DNA of 64,000 nucleotides. It comes from Adhaeribacter pallidiroseus. Lineage in GTDB: Bacteria; Bacteroidota; Bacteroidia; Cytophagales; Hymenobacteraceae. The notes under the pieces are model-generated. The model saw only the letters and a program-made list of their open reading frames with translations, had not been told where the DNA came from and did no database searches. The translations under genes and the position numbers were made by a program. The DNA lies in contig NZ_QASA01000001.1 of assembly GCF_003340495.1 (NCBI RefSeq), positions 5,208,001-5,272,000 of the forward strand, in the 5' to 3' direction. This document shows positions 25,696 through 35,115 of the stretch, one piece after another (the stretch's first letter is position 1; the number at the start of each line of letters is the position of its first letter).

Positions 25696-27501
25696 TCAGG
25701 TTGCTTTCCGGATGGTACGTTTTTGTTGGGCCGCCACAATAGCTTTTATTTCCCCCGTTGGTATGGCCTGAATTAAAGTGCGGGTATATTCGTGCTGTGG
25801 TTGCTCGTAAATTTGAACAGCAGTTCCACTTTCTACTATCTTCCCTTGGCTCATCACAAAAATGCGATCCGCCATAAAACGGGCAACCGCTAAATCGTGC
25901 GTTATAAACAGGTACGTAATTCCAAAATCTGCTTTTAATTTATTTAACAAATTAAGCACCTGCGCCTGCACCGATACATCTAATGCCGAGACGGATTCGT
26001 CACAGATGATACACTGGGGTTGTAAAGCCAAGGCCCGGGCAATAGATATGCGTTGCCGCTGACCGCCCGAAAATTCATGTGGATAACGAGAGTAATGCTC
26101 CGCGCTTAAGTTCACAGTTTGAAGCAGTTCTAATACGCGTTCTCTTCTTTCTGCCTCTGTATTATAAACATTATGTACGCGCATAGGTTCCATTATGGCT
26201 TCCCCAATTGTTTGCATCGGGTTAAGGGAAGCATACGGATCTTGAAATATCATTTGTAAGTTCTTTCGTTCGCGGCGCAACTCTTTACCGGATAAGCTGG
26301 CAATATTAACGTTGTTAAAGTTAATGCTGCCGCTGGTAGGTGCTACCATTTTTAAAATGGCCCGGCCTAAAGTAGTTTTCCCACAACCCGACTCTCCTAC
26401 CAAAGCAACCGTTTCGCCAGGGAAAACACTAAAACTTACGCCATCTACTGCTTTGATAAACTCCTGATTACGACAGAAGAAAGATTTACGAACCGGGAAA
26501 AATACTTGCAGGTTTTCCACAGTTAATAGCGGATTATTTTTTCTCTTTAACGGATTTGTGATGAGGAAAGGCTCCGGCTTTGCAGGATTTTTAAATTTAT
26601 TATCAACTAAGGAATTTGATCTCTCCCGAATAATGCCTTCAGCGGATACTTCCATGAAATCTGCCACCGTAGGTAAAACTTTTTTCCCGAAAGATAAAGC
26701 AGGTCGGCACGCTAGTAAGCCTTTGGTATAAGGATGTTGCGGGTTTTCGAATAATTGTAAAACCGGTCCTTGCTCTACAATTTTACCTTTATACATAACC
26801 AAAACGCGATCGGCAATTTCGGCCACTACTCCTAAATCATGCGTAATAAACAAAACAGAAGTTTGGTGTTGCACCTGTAAATCTTCTAACAATTTCAGGA
26901 TACGCGCTTGCACCGTTACATCCAGCGCGGTAGTTGGTTCGTCGGCAATAAGGATAGCCGGATTACAGGCCATCGCCATGGCAATCATAACCCGTTGCTT
27001 TTGACCGCCCGATATTTCGTGAGGATAAGCTTTTAAAATTTTATCAGGTCGAGGAAGTTTAACTTGTTCAAAAAGCGTTAACGTTTTCTCGTTGGCTTCT
27101 TTACGGGATAATCCTTTATGCAGTTGCAGCACTTCCCGCACCTGAAACCCGCAGGTATAAACCGGGTTAAGCGAGGTCATAGGTTCCTGAAAAATCATTG
27201 AGATTTCATTGCCCCGGATTTGCTGCATTTCTTTCTCAGGCAGCTTTAACAAATCTACTGTTCCAAACTGGCGAGAATTATAGATGATTTCGCCGCCGCT
27301 AATTTTACCGGGCGGGCTGTTGATAAGCCGTAAAACTGACAAAGAAGTAATCGATTTGCCCGATCCGGATTCACCCACAATAGCTATTGTTTCGGCAGGA
27401 TACAAATTAAACGAAATTTGATCTACCGCTTTTACAGTTCCGTGTTGTGAGTTAAACTCTGTTTGTAGACTGTTTATTTGTAATAATGGCGTTGTTAGCA
27501 T
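25696..27501 (-). CDS. Oligopeptide/dipeptide ABC transporter, two ATPase domains fused
   Basis: The 601-residue protein contains two complete ABC ATPase domains. Domain 1 has Walker A GESGSGKS, signature SGGQKQR and Walker B ILIADEP. Domain 2 has Walker A GESGCGKT, signature SGGQRQR and Walker B-like CIICDES. The C-terminal PxxEYTRTLI-type ends are typical of the peptide/nickel subfamily. This is the DppD-DppF-type fusion also seen in GsiA/YejF. The cognate permeases and binding protein are not adjacent. Domain 2 has Asp-Glu-Ser in place of the usual Asp-Glu-Pro, which is normal in this group. Confidence 0.94.
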   Translation of the reverse strand: MLTTPLLQINSLQTEFNSQHGTVKAVDQISFNLYPAETIAIVGESGSGKSITSLSVLRLINSPPGKISGGEIIYNSRQFGTVDLLKLPEKEMQQIRGNEISMIFQEPMTSLNPVYTCGFQVREVLQLHKGLSRKEANEKTLTLFEQVKLPRPDKILKAYPHEISGGQKQRVMIAMAMACNPAILIADEPTTALDVTVQARILKLLEDLQVQHQTSVLFITHDLGVVAEIADRVLVMYKGKIVEQGPVLQLFENPQHPYTKGLLACRPALSFGKKVLPTVADFMEVSAEGIIRERSNSLVDNKFKNPAKPEPFLITNPLKRKNNPLLTVENLQVFFPVRKSFFCRNQEFIKAVDGVSFSVFPGETVALVGESGCGKTTLGRAILKMVAPTSGSINFNNVNIASLSGKELRRERKNLQMIFQDPYASLNPMQTIGEAIMEPMRVHNVYNTEAERRERVLELLQTVNLSAEHYSRYPHEFSGGQRQRISIARALALQPQCIICDESVSALDVSVQAQVLNLLNKLKADFGITYLFITHDLAVARFMADRIFVMSQGKIVESGTAVQIYEQPQHEYTRTLIQAIPTGEIKAIVAAQQKRTIRKAT

Positions 27502-27713
27502 TAAAGCAAGTTCGGATAAATATTTACTTTAAGGATACCATATGATTATCTTTTCCGGAAACTTTATTATAGTTTTTTACTTATTTGGCAGCGATGTGGT
27601 TTACTAACACATGCACGTGAAACACGGCAATGGCTAAATTTTAAAAATTTGGACTAAACAAAAAGTAGTTAAGCTTCTTAAATTTAAAAAATGGTTGGTA
27701 TTACAAATTAGAA

Positions 27714-27750
27714 ACTAAAAAGCCACCCCGTTACAGGATGGCTTTTTAGT
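27714..27750 (-). terminator. Terminator of lspA
   Basis: ACTAAAAAGCCA and TGGCTTTTTAGT pair around a loop, with one mismatch further inside the stem. On the minus strand it lies 21 bases after the lspA stop. Confidence 0.75.
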
Positions 27751-27770
27751 TTTTTAAATTTATTTTATAC

Positions 27771-28433
27771 TCAAGCTTCCAATTTGGCGTTAGTAGTTTC
27801 TGGGTGGCTAGTTTCCGTATTTTCTTCCGTTGACGTGGGAACCGGATTTTTTTCGGGTAAGCTGGAGAAAAAGCGTTTTTGATTAAATAAAATAATTAAT
27901 ACGCCAATAAAAATAGCCGAATCAGCCACGTTAAAAATGGGCCACAACGACATAGCCGTACCGCCAATTACAGGAACCCAGTTCGGAATAATACCTTCCC
28001 AAATATCCAGGTAAAACATATCTACAACCTGGCCATGAAACCACGGGGTAGGCGAGCCATAAGGAGCATTGTCGAACCAGATACCATAAAATACACTGTC
28101 AATTAAATTGCCGATGGCACCGCCTAAGATTAAAGCTACGCACCAGATAAAGCCCGGATGCGCCCGGTTTTTCCAAAGGTAATACAGGCCGTAGCCAATA
28201 AATACCATAGCCACCATCCGGAACAAACTTAAGATGAGTTTGCCATAACTCGAACCCAGTTCTACCCCAAAGGCCATTCCAGGGTTAAGGGTATAATGTA
28301 ATTTAGCCCAGTCACCGATTACGTGAATTTCGCCAGGTAAGCCCATTTCCATATTATAATGGACTACAAATTTCACAACCTGGTCGATAATAATAACCAG
28401 CAGACTAAGCAGGTAATATTTTAAATATTTCAT
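27771..28433 (-). CDS. lspA: Lipoprotein signal peptidase II
   Basis: This 220-residue protein has four membrane helices and both catalytic Asp motifs of signal peptidase II: GNLID (in AIGNLIDSVFYG) and NVADSAI. It is longer than the usual 160-170 residues because of an insert before the second motif and a Thr/Glu-rich C-terminal tail, both common in Bacteroidota. It cleaves lipoprotein signal peptides in the inner membrane. ileS lies 123 bases upstream on the same strand, the classical ileS-lspA order. Confidence 0.95.
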   Translation of the reverse strand: MKYLKYYLLSLLVIIIDQVVKFVVHYNMEMGLPGEIHVIGDWAKLHYTLNPGMAFGVELGSSYGKLILSLFRMVAMVFIGYGLYYLWKNRAHPGFIWCVALILGGAIGNLIDSVFYGIWFDNAPYGSPTPWFHGQVVDMFYLDIWEGIIPNWVPVIGGTAMSLWPIFNVADSAIFIGVLIILFNQKRFFSSLPEKNPVPTSTEENTETSHPETTNAKLEA

Positions 28434-28556
28434 TTACAAAAATTTACTATAAACTATAAAGAATGAAGGCCGCTAAAATTTAAAGTATTAAACTTAAACA
28501 ATTCTAGTAACACATAATTCAATTCCTCCGGTTCTTAATTATCAAGATTTACCTGT

Positions 28557-31500
28557 TTAAATTACTTCCAACTTAGCGGTTAGGGTATATTCATCAATCT
28601 CTAATGCGGTACCATCCGCCATCATCTCGGTTAACTGCACGCCGGAAGCCTGAGTTTCTTCACTGATATACTTTTCAAATGCTTGAACTGCGGCATTTAC
28701 TTCGGCATTATTATTCAGTAACGAAATCCGGATCCGATCCTGTACGTCCAAGCCGCTATCTTTCCTTAAGTTCTGAATGCGATTTACTAAATCGCGGGCG
28801 ATACCTTCTTGTTTCAGAGTTTCGGTTAAGGTAATATCTAAAGCTACCGTTAATTTACCTTCCGAAGCTACTAACCAACCCGGAATATCCTCCGAAGAGA
28901 TTTCCACATCTTCCGGCGTAATGGTTACGGATTCAGAACCTAAAGCTATGGCAAATCCATTTTCTTTTTCCAGTTGATTAATTTCGTCCTGGTTCATCTT
29001 TTGAATAGCGGCTGCTACTTCTTTTAATCGTGGCCCGTAAACCTGGCCTAATTTTTTAAAATTTGGCTTTATTTTCTTCACCAAAATACCGGAAGTATCA
29101 TCAATGTATTCGATGGTTTTTACGTTTACTTCCGACAAGATTAAATCGGCTACTGCTTCTATTTGCTGCCTGGTTTTTTCGTTTAGTACCGGAATTAAGA
29201 TCCGGGAAAGCGGCTGCCGCACTTTTATGGTTTCCTTTTTCCGAAGGGAATGCACCAGCGACGATACCGTTTGCGCCAGTTGCATGCGTTCTTCTAATTC
29301 CGCATTGATAGCTGATTTCTTTACCTGTGGATAATCGGCTAAATGCACCGACTCAACCGGATTTTTACCCGAAACTTTGTTTAAATCTAAAAACAGTTGA
29401 TCCATGTAAAAAGGCGCTACCGGGGCAGCCAATAAAGCAACCGTTTCCAAACAGGTATAAAGCGTTTGATAAGCGGCAATTTTATCTTCGTTGTACTCGC
29501 CTTTCCAGAAACGCTTGCGGTTCAGGCGCACGTACCAATTACTTAAATCATCGCTTACAAAATCCTGAATGGCCCGGGTAGCTTTAGTTGGGTCATAATC
29601 GGCGTAAGCAGCATCTACCACGCTTACCAACGAATTTAATTTCGAAATAATCCATCGGTCACTCTCCGTCCGGTTTTCCAATGAAACTTCGGCTTCGGCG
29701 TAGGTAAAATTATCCAGGTTAGCGTACAGTGCGAAAAACGAATATGTATTCTGTAAAGTACCGAAGAACCGGCGCTGTACTTCTACAATGCCATCGGTAT
29801 TAAACTTCAGGTTATCCCAAGGCGGCGCATTCGAAATCATGTACCAGCGCGTTGCATCCGGTCCGTAGGTTTTAATGGTTTCGAACGGATCGACAGCATT
29901 GCCTAAGCGCTTGCTCATTTTATTGCCGTTTTTGTCGAGTACCAAACCGTTGGCCATTACATTTTTAAAAGCCACGCTGTCTTCCAACATTACCGCAATG
30001 GCGTGTAAGGTAAAAAACCAACCACGGGTCTGGTCCACTCCTTCCGCAATAAAATCAGCCGGGAAGTTCTGCTTAAAGGTTTCCTGGTTCTCGAAGGGGT
30101 AATGCCACTGCGCATACGGCATCGCGCCGGAATCAAACCAAACGTCGATTAAGTCCGGTTCGCGGCGCATTGGTTTGCCGGTTTTGCTTACGAGTATAAT
30201 GTTATCCACGTAAGGGCGGTGCAAATCCATATCTGAAACAATGGTTGGTTCCATTATACCGGCAATAACAGCTTTATCCACTTCGGTTTGTAATTCGGCA
30301 ACTGAGCCAATGCATGTTTCTTCATCCCCTTTTTCGGTGCGCCAGATAGGCAAAGGCGTACCCCAAAAACGGGAGCGCGACAAGTTCCAATCAACCAGGT
30401 TTTCTAACCAGTTACCAAACCGACCTGAACCGGTTGATTCGGGTTTCCAGTTGATGGTTTTATTTAACTCTACCAGTCGGTCTTTTACAGCGGTTGTTTT
30501 AATAAACCAGGCATCCAATGGATAATATAAAACTGGTTTATCGGTGCGCCAGGAGTGTGGATAAGTGTGCTCGTACTTTTCTACTTTAAAAGCTTTATTC
30601 TCTTCTTTTAAAATAATGGAAATAATAACATCCGTTGTTTTATAATCCGGGTTGCTCTCATCTTCATTGGTGTAATTCTTAACGTAGAAGTCGTCTGGGC
30701 CAAGTGCTTTATGGGTTTTGATTTTATACTTTTCAACACCTTCCAGCAGCTTTATTCCAACTTCGTTAATAAATTTTCCTCTCCGATCAACGGTGGGTAA
30801 CTCATTTCCGGTTTCATCTTTTATGGTTAAAGCCGGAATACCATGTTGTTTGGCTACCCGAAAGTCATCCGCTCCAAAAGTTGGTGATGTATGCACTACG
30901 CCGGTTCCGTCGGAGGTGGTAACAAAATCACCCGCAATAACCTGAAAGGCTTTATCAGCATCGTAAAATGGTTGGAGGTAAGGCATTAATTGTTCGTACC
31001 GGATACCTACTAATTGCTTACCCGTAAACTCCTGCACAATCTCAAACGGAATAGCTTTATCGCCGGTCTTGTAATCCGAAATTTTTAAATTTTTATTTTT
31101 TTCGGAGAAATACTTACCTACCAGTTCTTTGGCAATTACTATACTCACCGGTTTATGGGTATAAGCGTTAAAGGTATTTACCTGCACATAAGTTATCTTA
31201 TCGCCAACAGCCAGAGCGGTATTAGAAGGTAAGGTCCAGGGGGTGGTTGTCCAGGCCAGAATAAAGACATCGCCGTTAGGTTCCGAGAAAAGGAATTCTG
31301 ATTTTGAATCTTTAATTACTTTGAACTGGGCTACGATAGACGTATCTTTTACTTCTTTATAGCAGCCGGGCTGGTTGAGTTCGTGCGAGCTTAGTCCGGT
31401 CCCATCGGATGGCGAGTACGGCTGAATGGTATAACCTTTATATAAAAGGCCTTTTTCGTACAGCTTTTTCAAGAGAGCCCAGATAGATTCGATATAATCG

Positions 31501-31958
31501 TTTTCGAAGGTGATGTACGGATTGTCCAGGTCTACCCAGTAACCCATTTTCTGGGTTAAATCGTCCCATTGACTTTTAAAGCGCATTACTGTTTCGCGGC
31601 ACCGGGCATTGTAATCTTCAATGGAGATTTTTTTACCAATGTCTTCTTTAGTAATGCCTAATTCTTTTTCTACCTGAAGCTCGATAGGCAAACCGTGCGT
31701 ATCCCAGCCTCCTTTGCGGTTTACCTGAAATCCTTTTAAAGTTTTGTACCGGCAGAAGATATCTTTTACCGCCCGGGCCATTACGTGGTGAATACCCGGC
31801 GTACCGTTCGCCGATGGTGGACCTTCGTAGAAAACAAAAGGCGTTTTACCTGCCCGGGTCTCTACCGATTTTTGAAATATTTTATTTTGATTCCACTGGG
31901 TTAGCACGTCTTCGGCTAATTTGGCATAATTCAGGTTCTTGTACTCGCTATACTTCAC
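28557..31958 (-). CDS. ileS: Isoleucine--tRNA ligase, long (IleS2-type) form
   Basis: The 1133-residue enzyme has the class I signature GPPSANGTPGIHHVM in place of HIGH, the CP1 editing motif WTTTPWTLPSNTALAVG, and KMSKR (in KNGNKMSKRLGN). The length (about 1130 against 930 in E. coli) and KMSKR fit the eukaryote-like clade, which as a group is less sensitive to mupirocin. It charges tRNA-Ile in the cytosol. Regulation by a T-box is not seen in the upstream gap. A T-run/AAA/T-run word lies 11 bases before the start codon. Confidence 0.97.
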   Translation of the reverse strand: MKYSEYKNLNYAKLAEDVLTQWNQNKIFQKSVETRAGKTPFVFYEGPPSANGTPGIHHVMARAVKDIFCRYKTLKGFQVNRKGGWDTHGLPIELQVEKELGITKEDIGKKISIEDYNARCRETVMRFKSQWDDLTQKMGYWVDLDNPYITFENDYIESIWALLKKLYEKGLLYKGYTIQPYSPSDGTGLSSHELNQPGCYKEVKDTSIVAQFKVIKDSKSEFLFSEPNGDVFILAWTTTPWTLPSNTALAVGDKITYVQVNTFNAYTHKPVSIVIAKELVGKYFSEKNKNLKISDYKTGDKAIPFEIVQEFTGKQLVGIRYEQLMPYLQPFYDADKAFQVIAGDFVTTSDGTGVVHTSPTFGADDFRVAKQHGIPALTIKDETGNELPTVDRRGKFINEVGIKLLEGVEKYKIKTHKALGPDDFYVKNYTNEDESNPDYKTTDVIISIILKEENKAFKVEKYEHTYPHSWRTDKPVLYYPLDAWFIKTTAVKDRLVELNKTINWKPESTGSGRFGNWLENLVDWNLSRSRFWGTPLPIWRTEKGDEETCIGSVAELQTEVDKAVIAGIMEPTIVSDMDLHRPYVDNIILVSKTGKPMRREPDLIDVWFDSGAMPYAQWHYPFENQETFKQNFPADFIAEGVDQTRGWFFTLHAIAVMLEDSVAFKNVMANGLVLDKNGNKMSKRLGNAVDPFETIKTYGPDATRWYMISNAPPWDNLKFNTDGIVEVQRRFFGTLQNTYSFFALYANLDNFTYAEAEVSLENRTESDRWIISKLNSLVSVVDAAYADYDPTKATRAIQDFVSDDLSNWYVRLNRKRFWKGEYNEDKIAAYQTLYTCLETVALLAAPVAPFYMDQLFLDLNKVSGKNPVESVHLADYPQVKKSAINAELEERMQLAQTVSSLVHSLRKKETIKVRQPLSRILIPVLNEKTRQQIEAVADLILSEVNVKTIEYIDDTSGILVKKIKPNFKKLGQVYGPRLKEVAAAIQKMNQDEINQLEKENGFAIALGSESVTITPEDVEISSEDIPGWLVASEGKLTVALDITLTETLKQEGIARDLVNRIQNLRKDSGLDVQDRIRISLLNNNAEVNAAVQAFEKYISEETQASGVQLTEMMADGTALEIDEYTLTAKLEVI

Positions 31959-32549
31959 TGTTATTTTTTAAATTTTTATCTATGGCAATTATATCGTAAG
32001 CTTTAGAAAACGAGCTATTTTGTTTACAAGTATTCTAAAAATGCTTTAGAAGCAATTTAAGTTCGTGCCCCGTAAGAACTAAGTTTTATATGCTTAAAGA
32101 TGCTTGTGGCTTCTTGTTCTTGAAATTAGCCGGACAAAAATAAGAAAGCCAATCAACAAAACCGAAGAAGTACAGAATATACTGATAATTACTATTATAA
32201 CCTGAATACACGTTTTCTCCTGTTTGATCTTACTTTAACACGAGTTCGCGGTTAATACGGTCTTATTTTTTTAAATTTTACCCGTGAGTAACTATTTAAT
32301 TCAGCAAGGCTAATTTTTTATTATGATCTCATTTATAATTTTTTGCTAAAAAAATTTTTAAATAATAACCCCTGTTTTTCTTAACACTATTTTAAGTTCA
32401 ATCATTAAGTTTTACACACCTTCCGGAGCTAATAATTGCCTTTAGCTAAGAAAATATGGATAATACTTTTGGAACATCTGTGCATTTTGCTTCTTTTCTG
32501 CATCCAGAAACTGTTAATTTTGCTTCCACTTTATAATCTATTTTAAACT
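31959..32549. other. Intergenic gap between divergent ileS and lipoprotein genes
   Basis: This 591-base AT-rich gap contains a -7 box (32515-32522) for the rightward lipoprotein gene and presumably the ileS promoter. T-run/A-run words lie near 31968, 32268 and 32348. I see no T-box, tRNA or open frame of note. Confidence 0.5.
32515..32522 (+). promoter_or_regulatory. Probable -7 element for the 32550 lipoprotein gene
   Basis: TAATTTTG matches TAnnTTTG exactly, 27 bases before the ATG. A TTTTG near 32485-32489 is a possible -33 element but the spacing (25) is longer than usual. Confidence 0.4.
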
Positions 32550-33200
32550 ATGAAATTAAAATCTTTTTCAAACCTATTGACTGTGGTACTCTTGGTGGTA
32601 CTTGGATTATCTTTTAGCAGTTGCTCTACTTCCCAATCTTTCTATTTTGCCAAAGGTACGGGTGCTTTTAAGGATCCTTATAAAACTAATTCTCCGACAG
32701 CTAATACACTAACGGCTAATGCTACCTCTGATCAATCAGCCACTGACTTAACAACCTTATTGCAAGCTCAGGTAACTGCTGTTACTGCAGAAAACAGTAC
32801 CCAGCATGTTACTCAGAAAATTATAATTCAAAAACCTTCGCGTAAAGAGCTAAAAAATTTAAAAATACGCTTAGAAGCGGTGCTGGATACCACCAAAAAG
32901 CGGGAACGCGTTACCATTAAAACCAATGAAAAGAAAGTAGATGAGCTACGCAACGAAGTAGAAAGTTTGAAGAACTCTGTACGTACAGAAAAACAAAGCG
33001 ATAAAGTAGTTGTTTCTTTTGACAAGCCCCAAACCAGTTTATCGAAGGAAGCAAAAATTTTAATTATTGTGGGTGCTGCCTTGTTGTTAATTGGTTTACT
33101 TTCTCTCCCTATTATCGGACCGGTGCTTGGGGTAGTTTTGGGTATTGCGGTTGTAGCGGCAGCGCTGGCTTTAGTTTTAGGAATTGTGGAAATTGGTTAA
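32550..33200 (+). CDS. Lipoprotein with coiled coil and C-terminal membrane helices
   Basis: The 216-residue protein starts with a lipoprotein signal (VVLGLSFSSC, lipidated C25). A Thr/Asn-rich segment follows (45-85), then a charged coiled coil (95-150), then two adjacent hydrophobic stretches (about 167-188 and 190-213) separated by a short turn. Carrying both a lipid anchor and C-terminal hydrophobic helices is unusual. I do not recognise the family. It is monocistronic with a strong shared terminator. Confidence 0.75.
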   Translation: MKLKSFSNLLTVVLLVVLGLSFSSCSTSQSFYFAKGTGAFKDPYKTNSPTANTLTANATSDQSATDLTTLLQAQVTAVTAENSTQHVTQKIIIQKPSRKELKNLKIRLEAVLDTTKKRERVTIKTNEKKVDELRNEVESLKNSVRTEKQSDKVVVSFDKPQTSLSKEAKILIIVGAALLLIGLLSLPIIGPVLGVVLGIAVVAAALALVLGIVEIG

Positions 33201-33220
33201 TGTATCTACCATTAACTAGT

Positions 33221-33258
33221 ATACAAAAGGTCTGATTAAGTAATCAGACCTTTTGTAT
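33221..33258. terminator. 18-bp palindromic bidirectional terminator
   Basis: ATACAAAAGGTCTGATTA pairs with the exact complement across two bases. It lies 20 bases after each of the two convergent stop codons (lipoprotein gene on +, serine hydrolase gene on -). Confidence 0.85.
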
Positions 33259-33277
33259 TTAAGATAAAATTTAAAAA

Positions 33278-35092
33278 TTACCGAGTTAAAGCCGAAAGCT
33301 TTTGCTGTAGTTCTTTGTCCTGGGGATTATCTTTTAAAGCTTGTTGATAAGCGGCGGTGGCTTCCTTAATTTTTCCTTGCAACTGATACAAGTCGCCCCA
33401 CCGAGCTAAAACAATACTGGATTGCGCAAATCGTTCATCGGCTAACTGCAATATACCTTCGGCTTCTTTTAACTTAGCCGGCTTTTGGTGCATAAACTCG
33501 TAAGCCATATACGTAAGTTGGTTCTCATTCAACTGTAATTTTCGATAGCCCGCCATGGCTTCTGGAATACGGCCTTGTTGCATTAATTCATTCGGCAAAA
33601 GATCATCGTTTGCTAAACGAGGCATTACTTTATCTATACCCAAGATTTCCACACCTGTTATTTGATTTTGATTGTTACGCCGAAACACACCTTTAAACGG
33701 AAAATCTGAAAAGGCAATGGTATCGGGAGCAATGGGGAAACAATAAATAGGATTACCTTGATTGATAGTTTCTACTAAGTAATTTTTTTCCTGGCGAAAT
33801 TTTACTACTTCATCCGGTGCTCGTTGATAGCGGCCTGCATATTGTTGTAATTGGTTAGTGGCTAAAGCAATCGGATTAATTTGGTCGGGTAAAAAAGCAG
33901 TCCAGTTATAAACTTTAGCCACTGCCCGTCGGATTTCTTTTCCTAATTCATCGGCAGCTCCATCTTTATTCATCATAATAACTACGCCATTACCTTCGGT
34001 TAAACTGCCAATGGCGTAGGCCAGAAAACCCGCATTAACCCCGGTATGTTCAAAATAAATACCCGCCGGATTTTGGTTATCGTGGCGTTGCAGCAGAAAA
34101 GCCCCTAGGCCCATATCTTCGTGGTAAAAGCCTTTAGTTACCGCAACTTGTGGTTTAAGCATTTCCGTGATTATTTCACGGGACAAAAGCTTACTTTGTC
34201 CTTGATAACTTTTTTGTAACTGAATAATAAGCTTTGCTAAATCGGAAGGAGTGGAATATAAACCAGCAGCGGCTTGCTGTGGATAAACGTATGGCATTCC
34301 TTTGTACCAACTATTTTCGGAGTACGCCCAGGAAGCTAATTTTTGAAATTTAACGGGTAAAGGTTGAGCAAAAGTGGTGTGTGGCATGCCCCATTTTTTA
34401 AAAATATTTTGATAGGTGTAATCCGTAAAACTCTTTTTGGTCATATCCATTATAGCTTGTTGCGCAATTAAGTAGGCACCACCCGAATAACGAAACTCTT
34501 TGCCCGGCTGGGAGTTTACCACAACCGGCCGGCTCTCTGCCGGAGGTAGCCCATTTAATATTTCAATAATGGTAGGAAACGGCGCTTCATTGGGAGTAGA
34601 TCCATAATAAGAAGATTGGCTAACACCTGCCTGATGACTTAACAGATAACGTAGAGTTATAGGTGTATTTTGGGTATACTGGTTATCTGGCAATTTCCAG
34701 GAAGTCAAATAATTATTAATTGGGGAATCTAAAGTAAGTTGCTTTTTATCCACCAACTGAAGAGCGGCTACTGCGGTTACCAACTTAGATATAGAACCCG
34801 CCGAAAACACGGTAGTGGTAGTAACCGGCATTTTGGTAGTAGTATCGGCTAAGCCGTAGCTTTTTGCCCAATCAATTTTTAAATTGCGGATAACTGCTAT
34901 ACTTAGGCCTGGTACCCGATAGTGTTTCATCCGTTCTGCCAGGTTCCATCCTGGAAAATCTTTTATTGGTACATAAGGCATCAAGCTATTTTCTACTTGC
35001 TGGATGCGTTCTGTTTCGGGCAGTAGTTGCTGGGCATAACTAAAGCTTATCTGCAGGCTAAAAGAAATTAAGAACAAAAGGCGAGTTTTCAT
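33278..35092 (-). CDS. Secreted serine hydrolase (class C beta-lactamase fold) with C-terminal TPR-like region
   Basis: This 604-residue protein has a signal peptide (residues 1-21), then a beta-lactamase/D-alanyl-D-alanine-peptidase fold with the SxxK motif S100-I-S-K103 (FSAGSISKLV), a Tyr-containing second motif (EFRYSGGAY) and the HTG-type third motif (FEHTGVNAGF). After about residue 490 the sequence is helical with two TPR-like units (LNENQLTYMAYEF, ARWGDLYQLQGKIKEATAAYQQALKDNPQ). The substrate is unknown. It is directly downstream of a membrane AraC regulator that probably controls it. Confidence 0.9.
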   Translation of the reverse strand: MKTRLLFLISFSLQISFSYAQQLLPETERIQQVENSLMPYVPIKDFPGWNLAERMKHYRVPGLSIAVIRNLKIDWAKSYGLADTTTKMPVTTTTVFSAGSISKLVTAVAALQLVDKKQLTLDSPINNYLTSWKLPDNQYTQNTPITLRYLLSHQAGVSQSSYYGSTPNEAPFPTIIEILNGLPPAESRPVVVNSQPGKEFRYSGGAYLIAQQAIMDMTKKSFTDYTYQNIFKKWGMPHTTFAQPLPVKFQKLASWAYSENSWYKGMPYVYPQQAAAGLYSTPSDLAKLIIQLQKSYQGQSKLLSREIITEMLKPQVAVTKGFYHEDMGLGAFLLQRHDNQNPAGIYFEHTGVNAGFLAYAIGSLTEGNGVVIMMNKDGAADELGKEIRRAVAKVYNWTAFLPDQINPIALATNQLQQYAGRYQRAPDEVVKFRQEKNYLVETINQGNPIYCFPIAPDTIAFSDFPFKGVFRRNNQNQITGVEILGIDKVMPRLANDDLLPNELMQQGRIPEAMAGYRKLQLNENQLTYMAYEFMHQKPAKLKEAEGILQLADERFAQSSIVLARWGDLYQLQGKIKEATAAYQQALKDNPQDKELQQKLSALTR

Positions 35093-35115
35093 TGGGAGCT
35101 TTTTTTAAAATAAAA

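Noticed and set aside
27609-27624. Second parS-like palindrome half (GCACGTGAAACA)
   Set aside because: It has four mismatches to the 16-bp consensus and only one good half, so it is unlikely to bind ParB.
31959-32549. T-box riboswitch before ileS
   Set aside because: No T-box sequence, specifier stem or terminator/antiterminator pair could be found, and T-boxes are not typical of this phylum.
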